A stretch of 64,000 bases of DNA from Romanomermis culicivorax (taxonomy: Eukaryota > Nematoda > Enoplea > Mermithida > Mermithidae). The first letter of the stretch is position 1; every line of letters begins with the position of its first letter. Positions 1 through 15,582 of the stretch are shown here, piece by piece. Position numbers and translations under genes: made by a program. The stretch is taken from contig CAWUHX010000252.1 in NCBI GenBank assembly GCA_963922205.1, forward strand, positions 372,001-436,000, given 5' to 3'. A model generated the notes under the pieces. It did not search any database. It saw only the letters and a program-made list of their open reading frames with translations, and was not told the origin of the DNA.

Positions 1-225
1 TAATTTATGTAAATTAAAATACGACGTGCTGGGATAATGTTTATTGGATGCCAGCATATAATACAAAAAATACTATAAAAAATGACAATGAATGAATCAC
101 TATCACTTTTTTGGTCTTTCTGTGGCACTCCATTTCTATGCAAATGTCTGCGCTGCTGGTCGTCCAATTGGTCGATTTGCATGGCGATTTCCCAATGCAA
201 CTTGCCATCAACAGAGTGCCCAACA
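1..225 (-). repeat. 3' LTR of the Gypsy element (partial, cut by window edge)
   Basis: This matches 15963-16187 in the same orientation. On the minus strand the LTR begins TGTTGGGCA at 225. Only about 225 of the expected 605 bp are inside the window. It could instead be the 5' LTR of another element lying to the left, but the minus-strand genes to its right fit a 3' LTR. Confidence 0.7.
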
Positions 226-909
226 TCCCTCGCGCGTCGAAACCGACCTATGGGAGGTAGAAAAACTTTTGGCCGGGTTACCCCAGCATTAGAAAAATAA
301 CCAAAAAGCCTATTGTCCAGCTGACTCCTGGTTTCCCAGTCTGTCTTGCTCGGACTCCCGTAATGGTTGTTGGACACAACAAATACCAAGGACTTCGCCA
401 CAATGGCTAGCAAGTGACGCCCATTTTGACCTCGGCTTTGATGGAATACCTCCTGCCTTAAGGAGTGTGACATTGCCGTTGGTGCCGAACTGGGTCGATT
501 TCAGGTTCAGTTGCACGGTCTACATGTTGTGGCAAGTTGTTGGTCGACAGTCTAATCGCATGCAAATCTCTTTCCTGGGTCTCTATATATTTTTTCTAAA
601 ATAAACTAAAATACGAGATTATATTTTATGATACAAAAAGATGACGCCGGAATGTACAAGTATCACAAAAATAAAATGCGCTAAAAATTGGGCAAAAATA
701 TGGCCAAAAATTTTGAAAATGATTTTATGATTCCTTTTTGCACAGGTGTGTCAAGAAAAAAGCAGCACCAAAATTTAAATAATATTTTTGGATTTTGTGA
801 TTTTTTTTTTTATTTTTGTGATTTTATTAGTGTTTTTGGGTTTTATATTTTATGAAATTAATAAAAATTTGTAGGAAATAGGATAATTTTGGGCCGAAAT
901 TGTGTGCCT
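226..909. other. Spacer between third ORF and 3' LTR
   Basis: No coding sequence was recognised. The right two thirds are AT-rich with long T and A runs. The minus strand just before the LTR reads GCGAGGGA, a short, weak candidate for a polypurine tract. Confidence 0.4.
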
Positions 910-4812
<3,903 letters not shown>

Positions 4813-5751
4813 CATGGCCGTGCGCAAGGGGGGGGGCAGGGGGCGGCCACCCCCCATTGAGGCAGTAACTCTAAACCGAAAAGATGCGTTTTGGTGGACT
4901 TTAAAAGGTCAAAATCTCAAAATTTTCTGGCGCTTCGCGCTGGTCATGGGTATATATATAACTATATTCTATCAGGCGCAGCCGTTAGCATATCTACTTC
5001 GACTTACTAATTAATGCTCAACAGTTTCTATCAATCAAGTTAGATCGTTTCATTTTAGTCAATTATGTCACCGAAAATAGATTTTTCATCATGTCTCTCA
5101 ATTTTTTCCCTCGATGATTGGAATTTTTTAAACATTTGCAATCTGAACTTTTGCCTTTATTGAAGGTGGAAATTGAAGACATTACTCTAGAACGCGATTT
5201 CAAAACATTTGTTCCCAAATTATCTGTTGGAGAGATTTATTTTTCAGCGTTTTAGAATACAAAAACCCAAAAATTTTTCCGGCGCTTCGCGCCGGAATGG
5301 AAGGTAAATTACGCTTCATCAGTCTGATTTTAATTTATTTCCCAACATTATGAAGGTTCATTTTCCAGTGTTTTAGAAAGTGAAAATCAAACAATTTTTC
5401 CGGCGCTCCGCGCCGGACCATTCTATAGAACACCAATATATTCTTCATGAGCTTATTTTGACTAACATAACCAGAATTTTCTCAATTTTTTCCTCATTTT
5501 TGCAGGTTTCTGACTACAACAAAATGCTTGGGTATGCTCCTAAAATGCATAAAAAAGCAACCGTAGCCACATTATAAGCATTTTTAAAAATGTGGAAAAA
5601 AATTTTGGTTCCGGTTCTCATGTGGAAAAAATCTTCGAGGAAAAAAACCATGATGCACACAGTATATCCGCGTAAGATCAACATTTCTGGGACTATTCAG
5701 TAAAAAAATCTAGTCCACCCCTCCCATGAAAAAATCCTGCGCAAGGCCCTG
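4813..5751 (+). mobile_element. Non-autonomous hAT element inserted in the third ORF
   Basis: The element is flanked by identical 8-bp duplications ATGAGACA at 4805-4812 and 5752-5759. Its ends are inverted: CATGGCCGTGCGCAAGG on the left and CAGGGCCTTGCGCAGG on the right when reverse-complemented. The 8-bp duplication and CAGGG-type terminus fit the hAT superfamily. No transposase is encoded. Inside are three copies of a palindrome of the form CCGGCGCTTCGCGCCGG, near 4937, 5287 and 5408. An inverted relative lies at 28318-29260. Confidence 0.85.
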
Positions 5752-6480
5752 ATGAGACATATACATATTCGGGTTCGGGACATATACCCATTTGAAAACA
5801 TTGTTTCTCTAGGTTTGGCCCTACTATTCAAGGCCAAGTGGTCCAAATCAAAGTAACGACCTCTGGTCTTCCTAAGATGTTCCCCCAAGGGGACAGTTTT
5901 GTCTCTATTTTTTTGTCTCACCCTAATCTGCATATGTTGTATATGCTGACTAAGTCATATAATACCGAATACCTGGCAAATAACATGTCTGAGTTTAGGA
6001 AATCGTGAAGACTTACCCATTCTTTCTCCATTAGGCCGGTGGTATCAATTATGTAGGTTTGACTGTTGGTTAAAGCGAAGCTTACCTATCGGGCAAATTG
6101 CTTTCCCATCAGGTTGTCGACCTCTCTCGTTTTAAACAAGGCGGTGACTTTGTTTGTCCAGATGTACTTTTTCAACATCGCATCCACAAACTGGATGTCC
6201 TTTGAAGATCGGAACTTCTTGGATATAATGGTGTACTTGGCTAGCTTTCCCTACGTCTACCAGGACTGGTTCCTTGGGATTAGCTGGCCAGTATCCGAAA
6301 GTGGCTTTGAACCACTGATCCAGTTCGTGGACCCTGACGACCCTTTTGACCTTGTTATCCAAATATTTAAAGATACTATAAGTTTGGTTACTTATTCCCT
6401 TTTTTTCAGCATCTATCTAAGGTCTATAGTACACCACCACCACTACATCAAGCGAGTTAAGTTTCGCAGAAAAAATTAAA
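5752..6480 (-). pseudogene. Third ORF of the Gypsy element, N-terminal part
   Basis: Minus-strand coding-like sequence resumes beyond the hAT insertion. Pieces read at 5752-5933 and 6132-6480, separated by frame breaks. The piece at 6132-6362 contains a Trp/Phe-rich, Val-rich segment with no motif I recognise. Its position directly upstream of 910-4812 on the same strand makes it the probable start of that ORF. This would give the ORF about 4.6 kb of original coding length. Confidence is limited because no family match supports the join. Confidence 0.4.
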
Positions 6481-7734
6481 TTAGTGCAGGCTTGTGTTAG
6501 GTGAGCCACTGATATACAAACATTGAGCTGGTAGGCAACTAACACCTTACCAAATCTTATCCTTGCTACCTCTATATGTTGGGGAGGGTAGACCTGATCT
6601 GATTGTCCACCACTTGATCGGACACCAATCTCTGACCAGCTGCTTGAGCAACCAACTATGCTCCATTTGTGGCGCTCAGCATTTACAATTTTTATAGTGC
6701 TTAAGATTGATAATTTTTTGTGATTTTGATATCAAAAAAATGATATAATTTGATTTGAAAATAATATATTTTTTGTTGAAATTTGATGATAAAAATTGAA
6801 GGGGCTGAACCCAAGGTTCTAGGTTTCCCTCGAAAGGTCTAACTCTCGCGGATACCAGGTTTATTTCCAACTTCGGAAATTCCTTGATTGGCTATGAGTT
6901 TCCAATTTTCAGTACTCCAATTTTTTGTTACCTCTGAGTCCTAACCTCATCTGCCCACTGGGGCACCGAGTTAGTCTTCCAGTGACTTCTGGGCATTTCC
7001 TGCGGTTTCCAAAAATTTGATAAAAATAAGTTTGAAACTTACCATCGATGAAAAAGAACCGGTTATCTTGTCAGTGTTGGGGCTTTCCATATTCCACGTG
7101 GCACTCTGTGTGTGACCACTCACACGTCCGAGCTTGTTGGTGGTTCCGCACCCCTTTCCCCATTTTCGATTTCAAAAATTTTTCTCTTTCGAATAATAAA
7201 ATTTAAAATTTTATAAATTTTCTGAACGCTGAAAAAGTATAATCTAGCAATTCTGCTAATTTCCTTTTTATATGCGATTTGGGGAATGTTTTACTTCTTC
7301 CTTCAGATGGAAGTATAGAATTCAGATAAGGGGGGCGGCTATATATTGTTTTTGAAAAATGAAAAAATTTTTGAAAAATATCCAAAATGTTTTGGGTTGT
7401 CACTTTGGTCTAAAATTCCGAAGAAATTTTCCCAAAGTCTGAGGAATATGAAAAATTTTACAAAGTTATTACGAATAATATACAAACGCGATAAATATTA
7501 CAAAATATTATCAAATAAATTTTTAAAAGATGTACTTACACGTGCCAGAAACCCAAAAAATAAAAAAAATCTGCATGAGATTGCGCATAGATTGGTCTTG
7601 AGCCAATTTCAAAATGGAAACACTTAATTTGGTGCTCCAGTTGTAACTGTTTGCGCCATATTGGAAATTACATATTTTCCTGGTGTGGCGCATCTTGATT
7701 GGCTCACACTATTTGCGGCAAGACCCTAGTGGTC
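6481..7734. other. Non-coding stretch between integrase and third ORF
   Basis: No convincing coding on either strand. The sequence is AT-rich, with several short T and A runs and no recognisable domain. It may hold untranslated sequence, or a splice acceptor for a subgenomic message for the third ORF, but nothing visible proves this. Confidence 0.4.
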
Positions 7735-8277
7735 TCATAACGAAAATGTTTCAAGCTTCTGATTGAAACAATTTGGCGATTTACCGGGTTGTCCCAATGA
7801 ACAATGATGACCACATTTTTCGCTGCTCGTGAAATGTCCGTAATTTTGAATGGACTGGAATACGGTAGTCCTAATTTCTTCTTCTTATCAACTTCAAGCA
7901 GAACCCAGTACTTTTCTCTGAACTTATGTTCTTTGGACTTTTTATCGAAGTATTTCTTCGATTTTTCAGCAGCACTCTAGATATTTTTAGCAATATCCTC
8001 GTACAACTTGACTAGATGGTTTGTCAACACAAATTTGTATGCCTCTGCATTACTGTCTGGCATTACAATATCATATGCTTTCGACAAGTTTAACCCAAAG
8101 ATTGCCTCGTGACCTCTAAGTAATGAAAAATGGGATTGCCCTGTTGCTGTATGTGGTGTAGCATTGCAGGCAAAGACCACAGCTCTTAAATATTGTGGCC
8201 AGTTGTCTTTCTCTTCAATCGCCACTTTTCTGAGCTGCTTTATGAGTGTCTGATTGAATCTTTCAACCATACCATTT
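7735..8277 (-). pseudogene. Integrase C-terminal part of the Gypsy element
   Basis: This is the part of the integrase downstream of the MITE at 8278. It begins with the catalytic Glu in an ERFNQTL motif (8230-8270), the third acidic residue of the retroviral DDE core. The end of the core follows, then a basic C-terminal part reading KLGLPYSSPFKI. That resembles the GPY/F module of Ty3/Gypsy integrases. An in-frame stop lies at about 7977. The rest of the protein lies beyond the MITE at 9352-9955, so no continuous integrase can be made. Confidence 0.8.
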
Positions 8278-9343
8278 CAGGCTTTTTTTTGGTTTGAAAA
8301 CCAGGAGCCAAATGGCTCCTAGGCCTAAATTTTTAGGGGCCAAATTAAAATTTTGGGAGCCAAAAATTTTTAATTGAAGAATATTGAAAAGCATGCTTGT
8401 AACACACTGTAGAACGTACTATATAATTAAATTATGTAGATATTCAATCAGTTGATACGAGTTTTAAAAAATCACTGTTCAAAATTTGATTTCCACCCAG
8501 CATTTTCAGTTACAGGCATCTTTCCACACGTACAAACATCGGCCGAGAAATCTTTGTGCGAAGAAAATTTTTTATGCAAAAAACGCAATATTTCATTTAA
8601 TTTTGTACAAATCTTCATCAAAGATTGCACTTGAGTTCATTTCCTTCCGACTCAAAAGTATAGGGTTTTGAAATTGCAGCTCCTGTTCTCATTGCTCTGT
8701 TGTTTCCTATATCTTTCCGGTGCTATGCAATGATTTTTTCAGATTTTGACACTCTAAATGCTGGAAAATCAATGTAAGGATAACTTATTCGATAAACATA
8801 CAAGGTTCGAAAACATGTATTATATCATTTTACAAACTAAAAAATATGTTCATACTTTCATAAGTTTGACAAGCTCAAATTAATGAAAATCACCTCCATT
8901 TATTATAATCATGAATTCAAACTGGGCTCCATATTTAAAATAATAGTAACAAAAATGGAAAAATTGAGATTTTGATCACCAGAATTCTTTTGCACCAAAT
9001 GCACCAAAATTCATCTTTTCCATGTCGAACCCCCATGTTTTTTCCCTTTGTCGAGAATTTTTTTCCAGAAAGTTTTTCCAGAAACAGTGAATAGACTAAT
9101 TAAAAAAATTATATAATAAGATCCGGCGCGAAGTGCCAGAAAATTTTCGAAGTTTTATGATTTTAGAGCCTGTAAAACACTTACTTCAAATCTAAAATTG
9201 AATGAAAACAGCTACAATTCACTATAATATAAATGAATATGTCAAAATTTTAGGAGCCAAAATGGCTCCTAGACCTAAAATGTTAGGAGCCATTTCCGAA
9301 CTTTTAGGGGCCCAGGCACCTAAAATGACTAAAAAAAAGCCTG
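8278..9343. mobile_element. Non-autonomous hAT element inside the integrase gene
   Basis: An 8-bp duplication TACCATTT sits at 8270-8277 and 9344-9351. Both ends read CAGGCTTTTTTTT inward. Subterminal regions repeat short motifs such as AGGAGCCA and TGGCTCCTA in both orientations. No transposase is encoded. The inside also carries a CCGGCGCGAAGTGCCAG palindrome near 9123, as in the element at 4813-5751. The insertion separates the second and third catalytic acids of the integrase. Confidence 0.9.
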
Positions 9344-9351
9344 TACCATTT

Positions 9352-9955
9352 CCTTGAGGATGGTGAGCTGTTGTGTAAATTTTCTGGCACTCCAGTAACT
9401 TGCAGATCTCTTTCATTAGATCAGAGGTAAAACAACCTCCTCTATCACTGAGTAATCTCCATGGAGTCCCGTGTCTAAATGTAATGGCTTGCAGAAAGGT
9501 ATCCACAATGGTGCTAGCTGACTGATCTGGGATCAGTTCAGCTCCAACCCACTTCATGAAGCAGTCTTGAAAGACTATGACATACAGTCTCTTCTCACTG
9601 AGTGGAGAGATACCACAATATCCACTGATAAAATGTCGAAAGGACCTTCTGGAATTATTAGTATCAGCAGGGGAACTTCAGCTTTTCCCTGGTTAGCCAT
9701 TTGACAAACTGGACAAAACTTGATCCAGTGTTTGACATCCTTTTCATTTCCAGGCCACCAGAACTGTTTCTTAATCATGGCCAGAGTTCTTTTGAACCCT
9801 TGATGAGTCATAATAAGGGTACCATGATTACTGGTGCAAAGTATTGTCTCTGAGACAGGATGGAACAACCACTTGATCATCAGCTCCCTGTATGGCTTCC
9901 CAGTATAACACCTTGTTCTGGATATAAAATCTACTGTGATACTTGGTTGTCCCAT
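9352..9955 (-). pseudogene. Integrase zinc-binding domain and core, N-terminal part
   Basis: The minus strand shows an HHCC-type zinc-binding region ending CPVCQ (about 9700-9800), preceded by QFWWPGNEKDVKHW. The DDE core follows, with a first Asp in DILSVDIV and a second in LLSDRGG. The highly conserved HPQGNG directly precedes the MITE. The frame breaks near 9850, where the upstream frame (9828-10580) ends, and there is a stop near 9560. Both first catalytic acids are still encoded. Confidence 0.85.
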
Positions 9956-10736
9956 TCGGACCCAATCTATTAAAGTAGGGTTTTAATACCTCATCCTTTC
10001 TCTGCAAGAGGGGGATGAGATCATCTCTAATGAGCCCTTTTGGCAACTCACTTTCTCTGGGGTTTGCCAAAGTGAATTTCGGTTCTTTTTCCAGATATAA
10101 CCAGGTAACTATCTTTTCCTTACCTTTCTCCTGGCTACTCTCTTTTCCTTTTACCTGGCCCTGATTGCCATCAGGCCGAACCTGAGCCTGATTACTCTTC
10201 TCCACCTCTTTTGCCATGCTCCTTGTAGTTAGAGCATTTACCAAGTTTGCTGGCGAGTTAGATTCTGGATCACCCTCAGAATCTTCAGGATATATCTGGG
10301 TGAATCTCAGATTTATATCAATCCTCAGGTTTTTCTCACTTCTCTTCTCTGGATATAATGGAGTTATATCTTCAGGATTCTGATCTGTCAAAACTATGAA
10401 TCTCTTCACAAGATTGAGATGCATTTTCTCAATTTGCTGTGCTTCTAGATCTTTCAGATTTGACTTTTGTTTATCTTCTGAGAACATGTGTTCCCATTTT
10501 CCCGGTATCTTTTCCATCTGATCATCTGGTTCATCTATTCTAGACAAGAAATCTGCCATAGCATTTTGTTTCCCAGGCACCTACTATAGCTTATGGTTGA
10601 ACTGAGAGATGAATGAGTACCATCTCTTCAACTTACCATTGATCATGACATTGACCTTCATCGACAGCAAAGGATTGTTATCAGTTCTTATGATCACTCT
10701 GTGACCTACTATATAGTGCTTGTATAACTTCATGCC
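9956..10736 (-). pseudogene. RNase H end and linker to integrase
   Basis: The minus strand continues RNase H with RTDNNPL (last catalytic Asp region) near 10680 and VPGKQNAMADFLSR near 10560. A long charged linker to the integrase follows, including a Lys/Glu/Gln-rich stretch near 10130-10210. Two consecutive TAG codons lie at about 10585, just before the VPGK motif. Another TAG at 10737 replaces the Trp expected after CLAIV. Otherwise the frame is open to 9828. Confidence 0.8.
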
Positions 10737-12107
10737 CTACACTATGGCTAAGCATTCTCTTTCCATGGCTGACCATTTCTTCTCATATGCTTTCAAAATT
10801 CTGCTATTATAAGCTATAACCCAGCGGTTGAACTTGGTCTCCTGGTAGAGAACTGCTCCCAGTGCTGTTCCACTGGCATCTGTCTGAAGGACAAAGTCCG
10901 CAGACCCATCCAAAATGGGGTACCTCAGAAAAGGCACTGACAACAATGCATCCTTTAGGCTCTGAGAAGCCTGATGGTGAACTTCTGATACTTCCCAAAC
11001 ACTGTTTTTACCAGTTAACTTGTATAAAGGTTCTGCATGTTTGGCTAGACCTGGTATAAACTTCTTATACCACTGTAGCATTCCTAGAAACCTTTGGAGT
11101 TTTCTTTTGGACTCTGGACATTGGAACTCCTTAATAGCTTTAATCTTCTTCGGATCTGGGGAAACTCGATCCGAATTCAAGATATGTCCTAAAAAATGGA
11201 CTCTCTCAGGGAGAAATTCACACTTCTCCAGTTTCAAGGTTAAGTGAGCCTTTCTTAGAGCTTGCAGGACTAGCTCTAGATTAATAAAATGTTCTTCAAA
11301 CGTGTTTGAGAATACTATAATATTATCTACATACATGAGACAGATTTTCCACACAGCCCTTTCCATCATGCGCTGGAACTCTGCTGGCGCATTCTTTAAA
11401 CTAAAAGGCATGACCTTAAATTGATATAGCCCTTCCTGGCATATGAAAGCAGTTTTTTCCTTGATTTCTTCATCCATGGGCACTTGCCAATACCCTGATT
11501 TCAGATTTAAGGTGGTATAAAATTTGGCTCTTCCTAAGCAGTCTAGATAGTCATCTATTCTTGGAATGGGATACTTATTGTCCTTGGTGACCTCCTTTAT
11601 ACCCCTAAAGTCCACTACTGGTTGCTTGGTACCATCCTTTTTACTTACTAGAAATAACAGAGCTGCCCAAGGCGACATTGATGGCTCTATAACACCTTTT
11701 TTGAGCATATCTTGGACATGCCCACGAACATGTGGCCTTGAATTTATAATAGTCCTATGGTATCTTTTTGTCACAGGTGCTGCATGGCCTGTATTTATTT
11801 CACAGGTCAAATAGGGTGTAGTAGTTGGAGGATCATTTGGCAAGCTGAACACGTCTCTATATTTTGCAAGACATCGTAGAGCTTGTTCCAATTGCTCAGA
11901 TGGTATGTTGGATTTAGCCAGCATACTGTACAAAGCTTCCCTGAACTCTCCCTCATTGCTTTGAGCCGAATCAGGTTTAGCTTGAACTGTATAGGTTTGC
12001 AGCTTCTCCAGCTCCTCAACTATCTTCCCCTTCAACTGATCCTGGTTATCAGTATCACATAACACGGAATTAGTATAGCCAATTACTTGACTGCATTTCA
12101 ATGGCAT
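10737..12107 (-). pseudogene. Reverse transcriptase and RNase H start of the Gypsy element
   Basis: 456 codons are open. The RT fingers and palm are clear: KKDGTKQPVVDFRGI, motif A reading TTLNLKSGYWQ, MPFSLKNAPAEFQ, motif C reading MYVDNIIVF, and FLGHIL. RNase H begins with QTDASGTALGAVLYQ. Two palm metal-binding Asp residues are Asn here: motif A at 11505-11507 and the second Asp of the YxDD box at 11322-11324. A Gly normally found in MPFGLKNAP is Ser. The open frame is therefore misleading, and the enzyme should be catalytically dead. Family assignment is firm. Confidence 0.9.
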
Positions 12108-12135
12108 CCTGATCCCATGGTATTGGATACCATAA

Positions 12136-13161
12136 CTACAAAATCAGTTTAGTACCATCTACTATAGTACTATCAATGTGGAACCTTTTTTCAGTTTCTT
12201 TAGATTCAATTATTATTCCATTCAGGCGATTTTCACCTACCTTGTCCCAGAGCTTTGCTTTTAGAAGTATATCGGTACCACTAGGTAAGTAGATTTGATT
12301 TACACTCACCACTGGCACCAAAACTTTTAACAGGCAAATCCTTGGCTGACACTGGTCTGTGGCACTCGTCGTAGATTCTATGGCAATCATGATCATGACT
12401 TCTCCACAATTCATTTGGGGCTGGTCTGGTGTCACGTATATCCTCTGTTGGCGATTGTTGAGCATCATTGTCTTGTTTCTGAAATCTATTATGGCTCCTA
12501 CCTGAGGATGAGCCAGGAAATCTGTTCCCACTATTACATTTTCACCTGCTTCAGGTATAACAATTGCTTTCACAGGGAACTGTCCACACAGGGTATCCAT
12601 CTTAAATTGGATAGACCCATGGGCTTGGACTGTCTTGCCGTTGGCTACAGTAACATTCAATATCCTCCGATATCCAGTGTAGTCTGGATCCAAAGTTTCT
12701 TTCAGAAACTTAGCTGACATTACAGTACACTGAGCTCTTATGTCAATGAGAGCCAATGTCTTACAACCTCCTATGATAACCTCAATATGAAATGGGGCTG
12801 TTCTGGTATGTGTCCAGCACATACCAGAACAGAATGTTCCAGGGTATGTGTCCAGCAAATGTTGTTCCTGAGGGCTAGCTGGTGTGCCCCTCTTTATCAC
12901 CTGTACTGTTGGTACTACAGTTTGTGGTGCAATAGCATTCATTTGGACAATACTGCCTAATACCACATTGGAGCAATTCACTCTCTGCTCTACTTGGCCC
13001 AAAGGATTCATTTGTGATTGCCTAGCAACTATTACACTAGAATAATCCTTCCCGGGCTGCTGATTCCTGAATTGACCCTGTTGCAGAGTCTGAGTTGGTC
13101 CCGTAATAGCCTGAGTTCGCTGAGGTGGCTGTAATGCAGCTTGCTGCTGGAATTGCTGCAT
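12136..13161 (-). pseudogene. Aspartic protease region of the Gypsy element
   Basis: 341 codons are open. The retropepsin core is visible: a beta strand reading FHIEVIIGG, the active-site strand ALIDIRAQCTVMS, then VTVANGKTVQAHG and the second hydrophobic loop GENVIVGTDFL. The active-site triad expected as DTG or DSG reads DIR at 12736-12744, so the catalytic Asp remains but Thr and Gly are lost. The N-terminal 100 residues are Gln-rich and probably link gag to protease. Confidence 0.8.
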
Positions 13162-13220
13162 TTATTGGTACTGCTTCTGCATTTCCTTTTGTCTTTTAAA
13201 TTCGAGAAATTCATTGTAAA

Positions 13221-14090
13221 TCAAATTTTGTTGAAAACTTTCATGGCTATCCTGATATTTGGAAAAGCCAATATTGTAGCACCTCTGCCTCTGCTATTAA
13301 AATTAGCATTGGGGTAACCTCCTCTACCTCTGTAGTTACCTCTAGCAAAACTGTTGAAGCCTCCCCTATTGAAGCTATGGAAGCTGGCTCTGCCTCTACT
13401 CCTGCGCTCGGACAAAACTCACAATGTCCTGCAGTCTGCAGTATTATGTGTTATGTTCTTATGGAACTCACACCATGGCTTTTTGGGATCTCGGGAGACT
13501 TGACCTCCCTGGCTGGTCCCGGGTATGGCCAAATCAGACTGATTTTCCATTTGCCTATTATCAACCTTTTGCTGGAGCTGATCGAACCTTTCGACCAGTT
13601 GTACCATTTCTTTAGAAATCTTCAATAGAAGAGACTCCTTCTTACCTTTTTTGGGCTGAGCCCTAGGGGCTTCCTGAACTGGAATCTCCTCTATTTTAGG
13701 TGAGTCACTTCTTGACTTTTGGGTCTGGGCTGGTACCTGATTACCTAAAGTTTGATATGGTTGCCGAATCTTTTGTCTCTGGTCCTGTTGAAATCTTTCT
13801 GACTGATTCCTAGCAACTACTGCAATTTCAGGATCATGCCCACTCTGCATGGCTACCTCATTGATAACAATGGGATCCTGCTGCGTACCCTTTGGTCCAT
13901 ATCTCTGAAAGACATTTCTATATCTTGGTTCAATGTCATGAATCTCTACTGCCAAGTCATACCAAGTTCTGAAAGTTTGCCTGGTATTTTTCAGTTCAGA
14001 CTGAAATGTGGGATCACTCTTGTACACAAAGGTGTCAATAATCAGTCTTTGCTTTGACTGATAGTCTAAATCACCCTTTACTAGTTCCAC
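13221..14090 (-). pseudogene. Gag C-terminal half with nucleocapsid-like region
   Basis: The frame 13419-14090 encodes a capsid-like end (TWYDLAVEIHDIEPRY) followed by a Gln/Lys-rich stretch. It ends in a CCHC-like cluster WCEFHKNITHNTADC, the short zinc knuckle typical of retroelement gag. After one in-frame TGA (13419-13421) the same frame continues as an Arg/Gly-rich tail to 13221, probably RNA-binding. The single nonsense codon is the only break seen here. Confidence 0.75.
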
Positions 14091-14952
14091 TAATATACTG
14101 ACTCTTTTTAAGAAGTCAACAGCCTGTTTGTTGGGTCTTTGTTAGATCTCAAACAACTCCTTGGTTAACATTTCCAGGTTACACTCTGGTACAAAGACAT
14201 TAATTATGGCTCTCCTGGCATCCCTATAGGTCATGTTGTCACTTGCAACAGCCTTTGGTCTGCCCTTAGAAAGCCTCAGCAGTGCTCTATACTTAGCTGA
14301 TTCGGGTGTATCCCTACGGAATTCCCCTTCTAATGCTGTCAAGAAGCTAAGCACTTGCTGATTTACTATACCTTCTTCTAAAAGTTTGGGTAACACACCT
14401 TTAACGATATTCCTGATAACAATCTCTTGTGCTAAATTATTAGTTGGCATTTCTCTCTGATCATATGCTGCTGTTAACACTGGATCCATATCAAAGTTCA
14501 GAGATTGCAACATGATTCAATTTGGATCTCGTTGCGGTGGTAGACCTCCTTGATTTGATGATAAATAGTTTCTGTCAAATCGATAATCCCTATATGGGAA
14601 ACATGCCAGTTGATCTGGTCTAAGGGTATTTGGATCAAGTATATTTCCTCTACCATCATAGACCACTCTTGTCAAAGTTGGATGCTGGGAAGCTAACTGA
14701 TTTTGATTCCTAAGGTCTGCCGATTGCTCAGCTCCCTTGAATCGAAGATCTCTAGCTGAACCTCTCCAACTTTTGGGCTCAAAGTTGAGTCTTTGCCCTT
14801 CATCAACTTCTGGCCTATTACTAGGCCCTGCGCCTGCATATGTTTCAGCTAAGAGAGGGTTGTCTCTTTCTGCACCCCTATTACATGGTTTAACCTATCT
14901 ATTCGGCTCCTGTCCGCTTCCTTTTTATTGTCCTCCCTGGCGGCATTCGCGA
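14091..14952 (-). pseudogene. Gag middle part
   Basis: The minus strand is coding-like throughout, but stops lie at 14142 and near 14518. The piece 14142-14513 is helical and charged, as in capsid domains. The piece further upstream (14520-14950) still reads as protein, for instance [13 protein letters not shown], with no recognised motif. It joins the Gag N-terminal piece to the nucleocapsid part. Confidence 0.6.
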
Positions 14953-15486
14953 TTATGTTGAACAAGGCTTGACGGTTCTTTTCAATTCGCGTAACTGCAT
15001 GGCGAATTCTTGATTGGACAATTCCGGAGCTCTTTCCGGTTGGCGCAATTGCTCTTGATCCTGTCGAATCCTCTCTAATCGATGTCGCTCGATTTTGGGG
15101 TCCACTTCATCCAAATTTGGTTGAATTTCAGGCCTAAGGACATCCCTCTTTGGTCCTGCTAATTCGACCCATGGTGGTAATCTTTTAATATTTCCTGGCG
15201 GCAGTCCATCAGCGTCTGGGTTTGGATTTGCTGAGCCTGCCTCTTGCTGTTTGATGGCAATCACTAGTTGGTTATCTATTGGTACACCTGCATCTCGGGG
15301 CGTAATGTGCATTGGCTGTTGTTTCAATGGCTGCACCCTCACAGGAGTCTGATCAAGAATCACTGGGTCCCGAGCAGCATGCTGTTGCTGATCTCCATCT
15401 CCCAAATTTAGTAGATTTCCAGCACTCGCCACTCTGGGTGGTGATCTATGCAAAGTATTACCCCTCAGTATCTTTTCATTAGGCAT
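14953..15486 (-). pseudogene. Gag N-terminal part
   Basis: 177 codons begin at an ATG 97 bp inside the 5' LTR, the usual place for gag. The protein is rich in Pro, Gln and charged residues and ends in a Glu/Arg/Gln heptad-like stretch (LERIRQDQEQLRQPERA). No domain is recognised. Assignment rests on position and on the downstream nucleocapsid motif. Confidence 0.6.
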
Positions 15487-15563
15487 TTTAAATCCTGCTA
15501 ACTTTCTGTAGAAACCTGGAGGATAGTCCTTTCTCCTACTCTGACTATCAAGTTCCGTTACGA

Positions 15564-15580
15564 GGAGTTAAAAGCCACCA
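15564..15580 (-). promoter_or_regulatory. Candidate primer-binding site
   Basis: Two bases inside the 5' LTR the minus strand reads TGGTGGCTTTTAACTCC. It begins with the TGG expected opposite a tRNA CCA end. I cannot name the tRNA. Confidence 0.35.
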
Positions 15581-15582
15581 CT

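Noticed and set aside
1..300. Short frames on both strands within the LTR (about 60-70 codons)
   Set aside because: The same frame recurs in the other LTR because the DNA is repeated; no conserved protein pattern.
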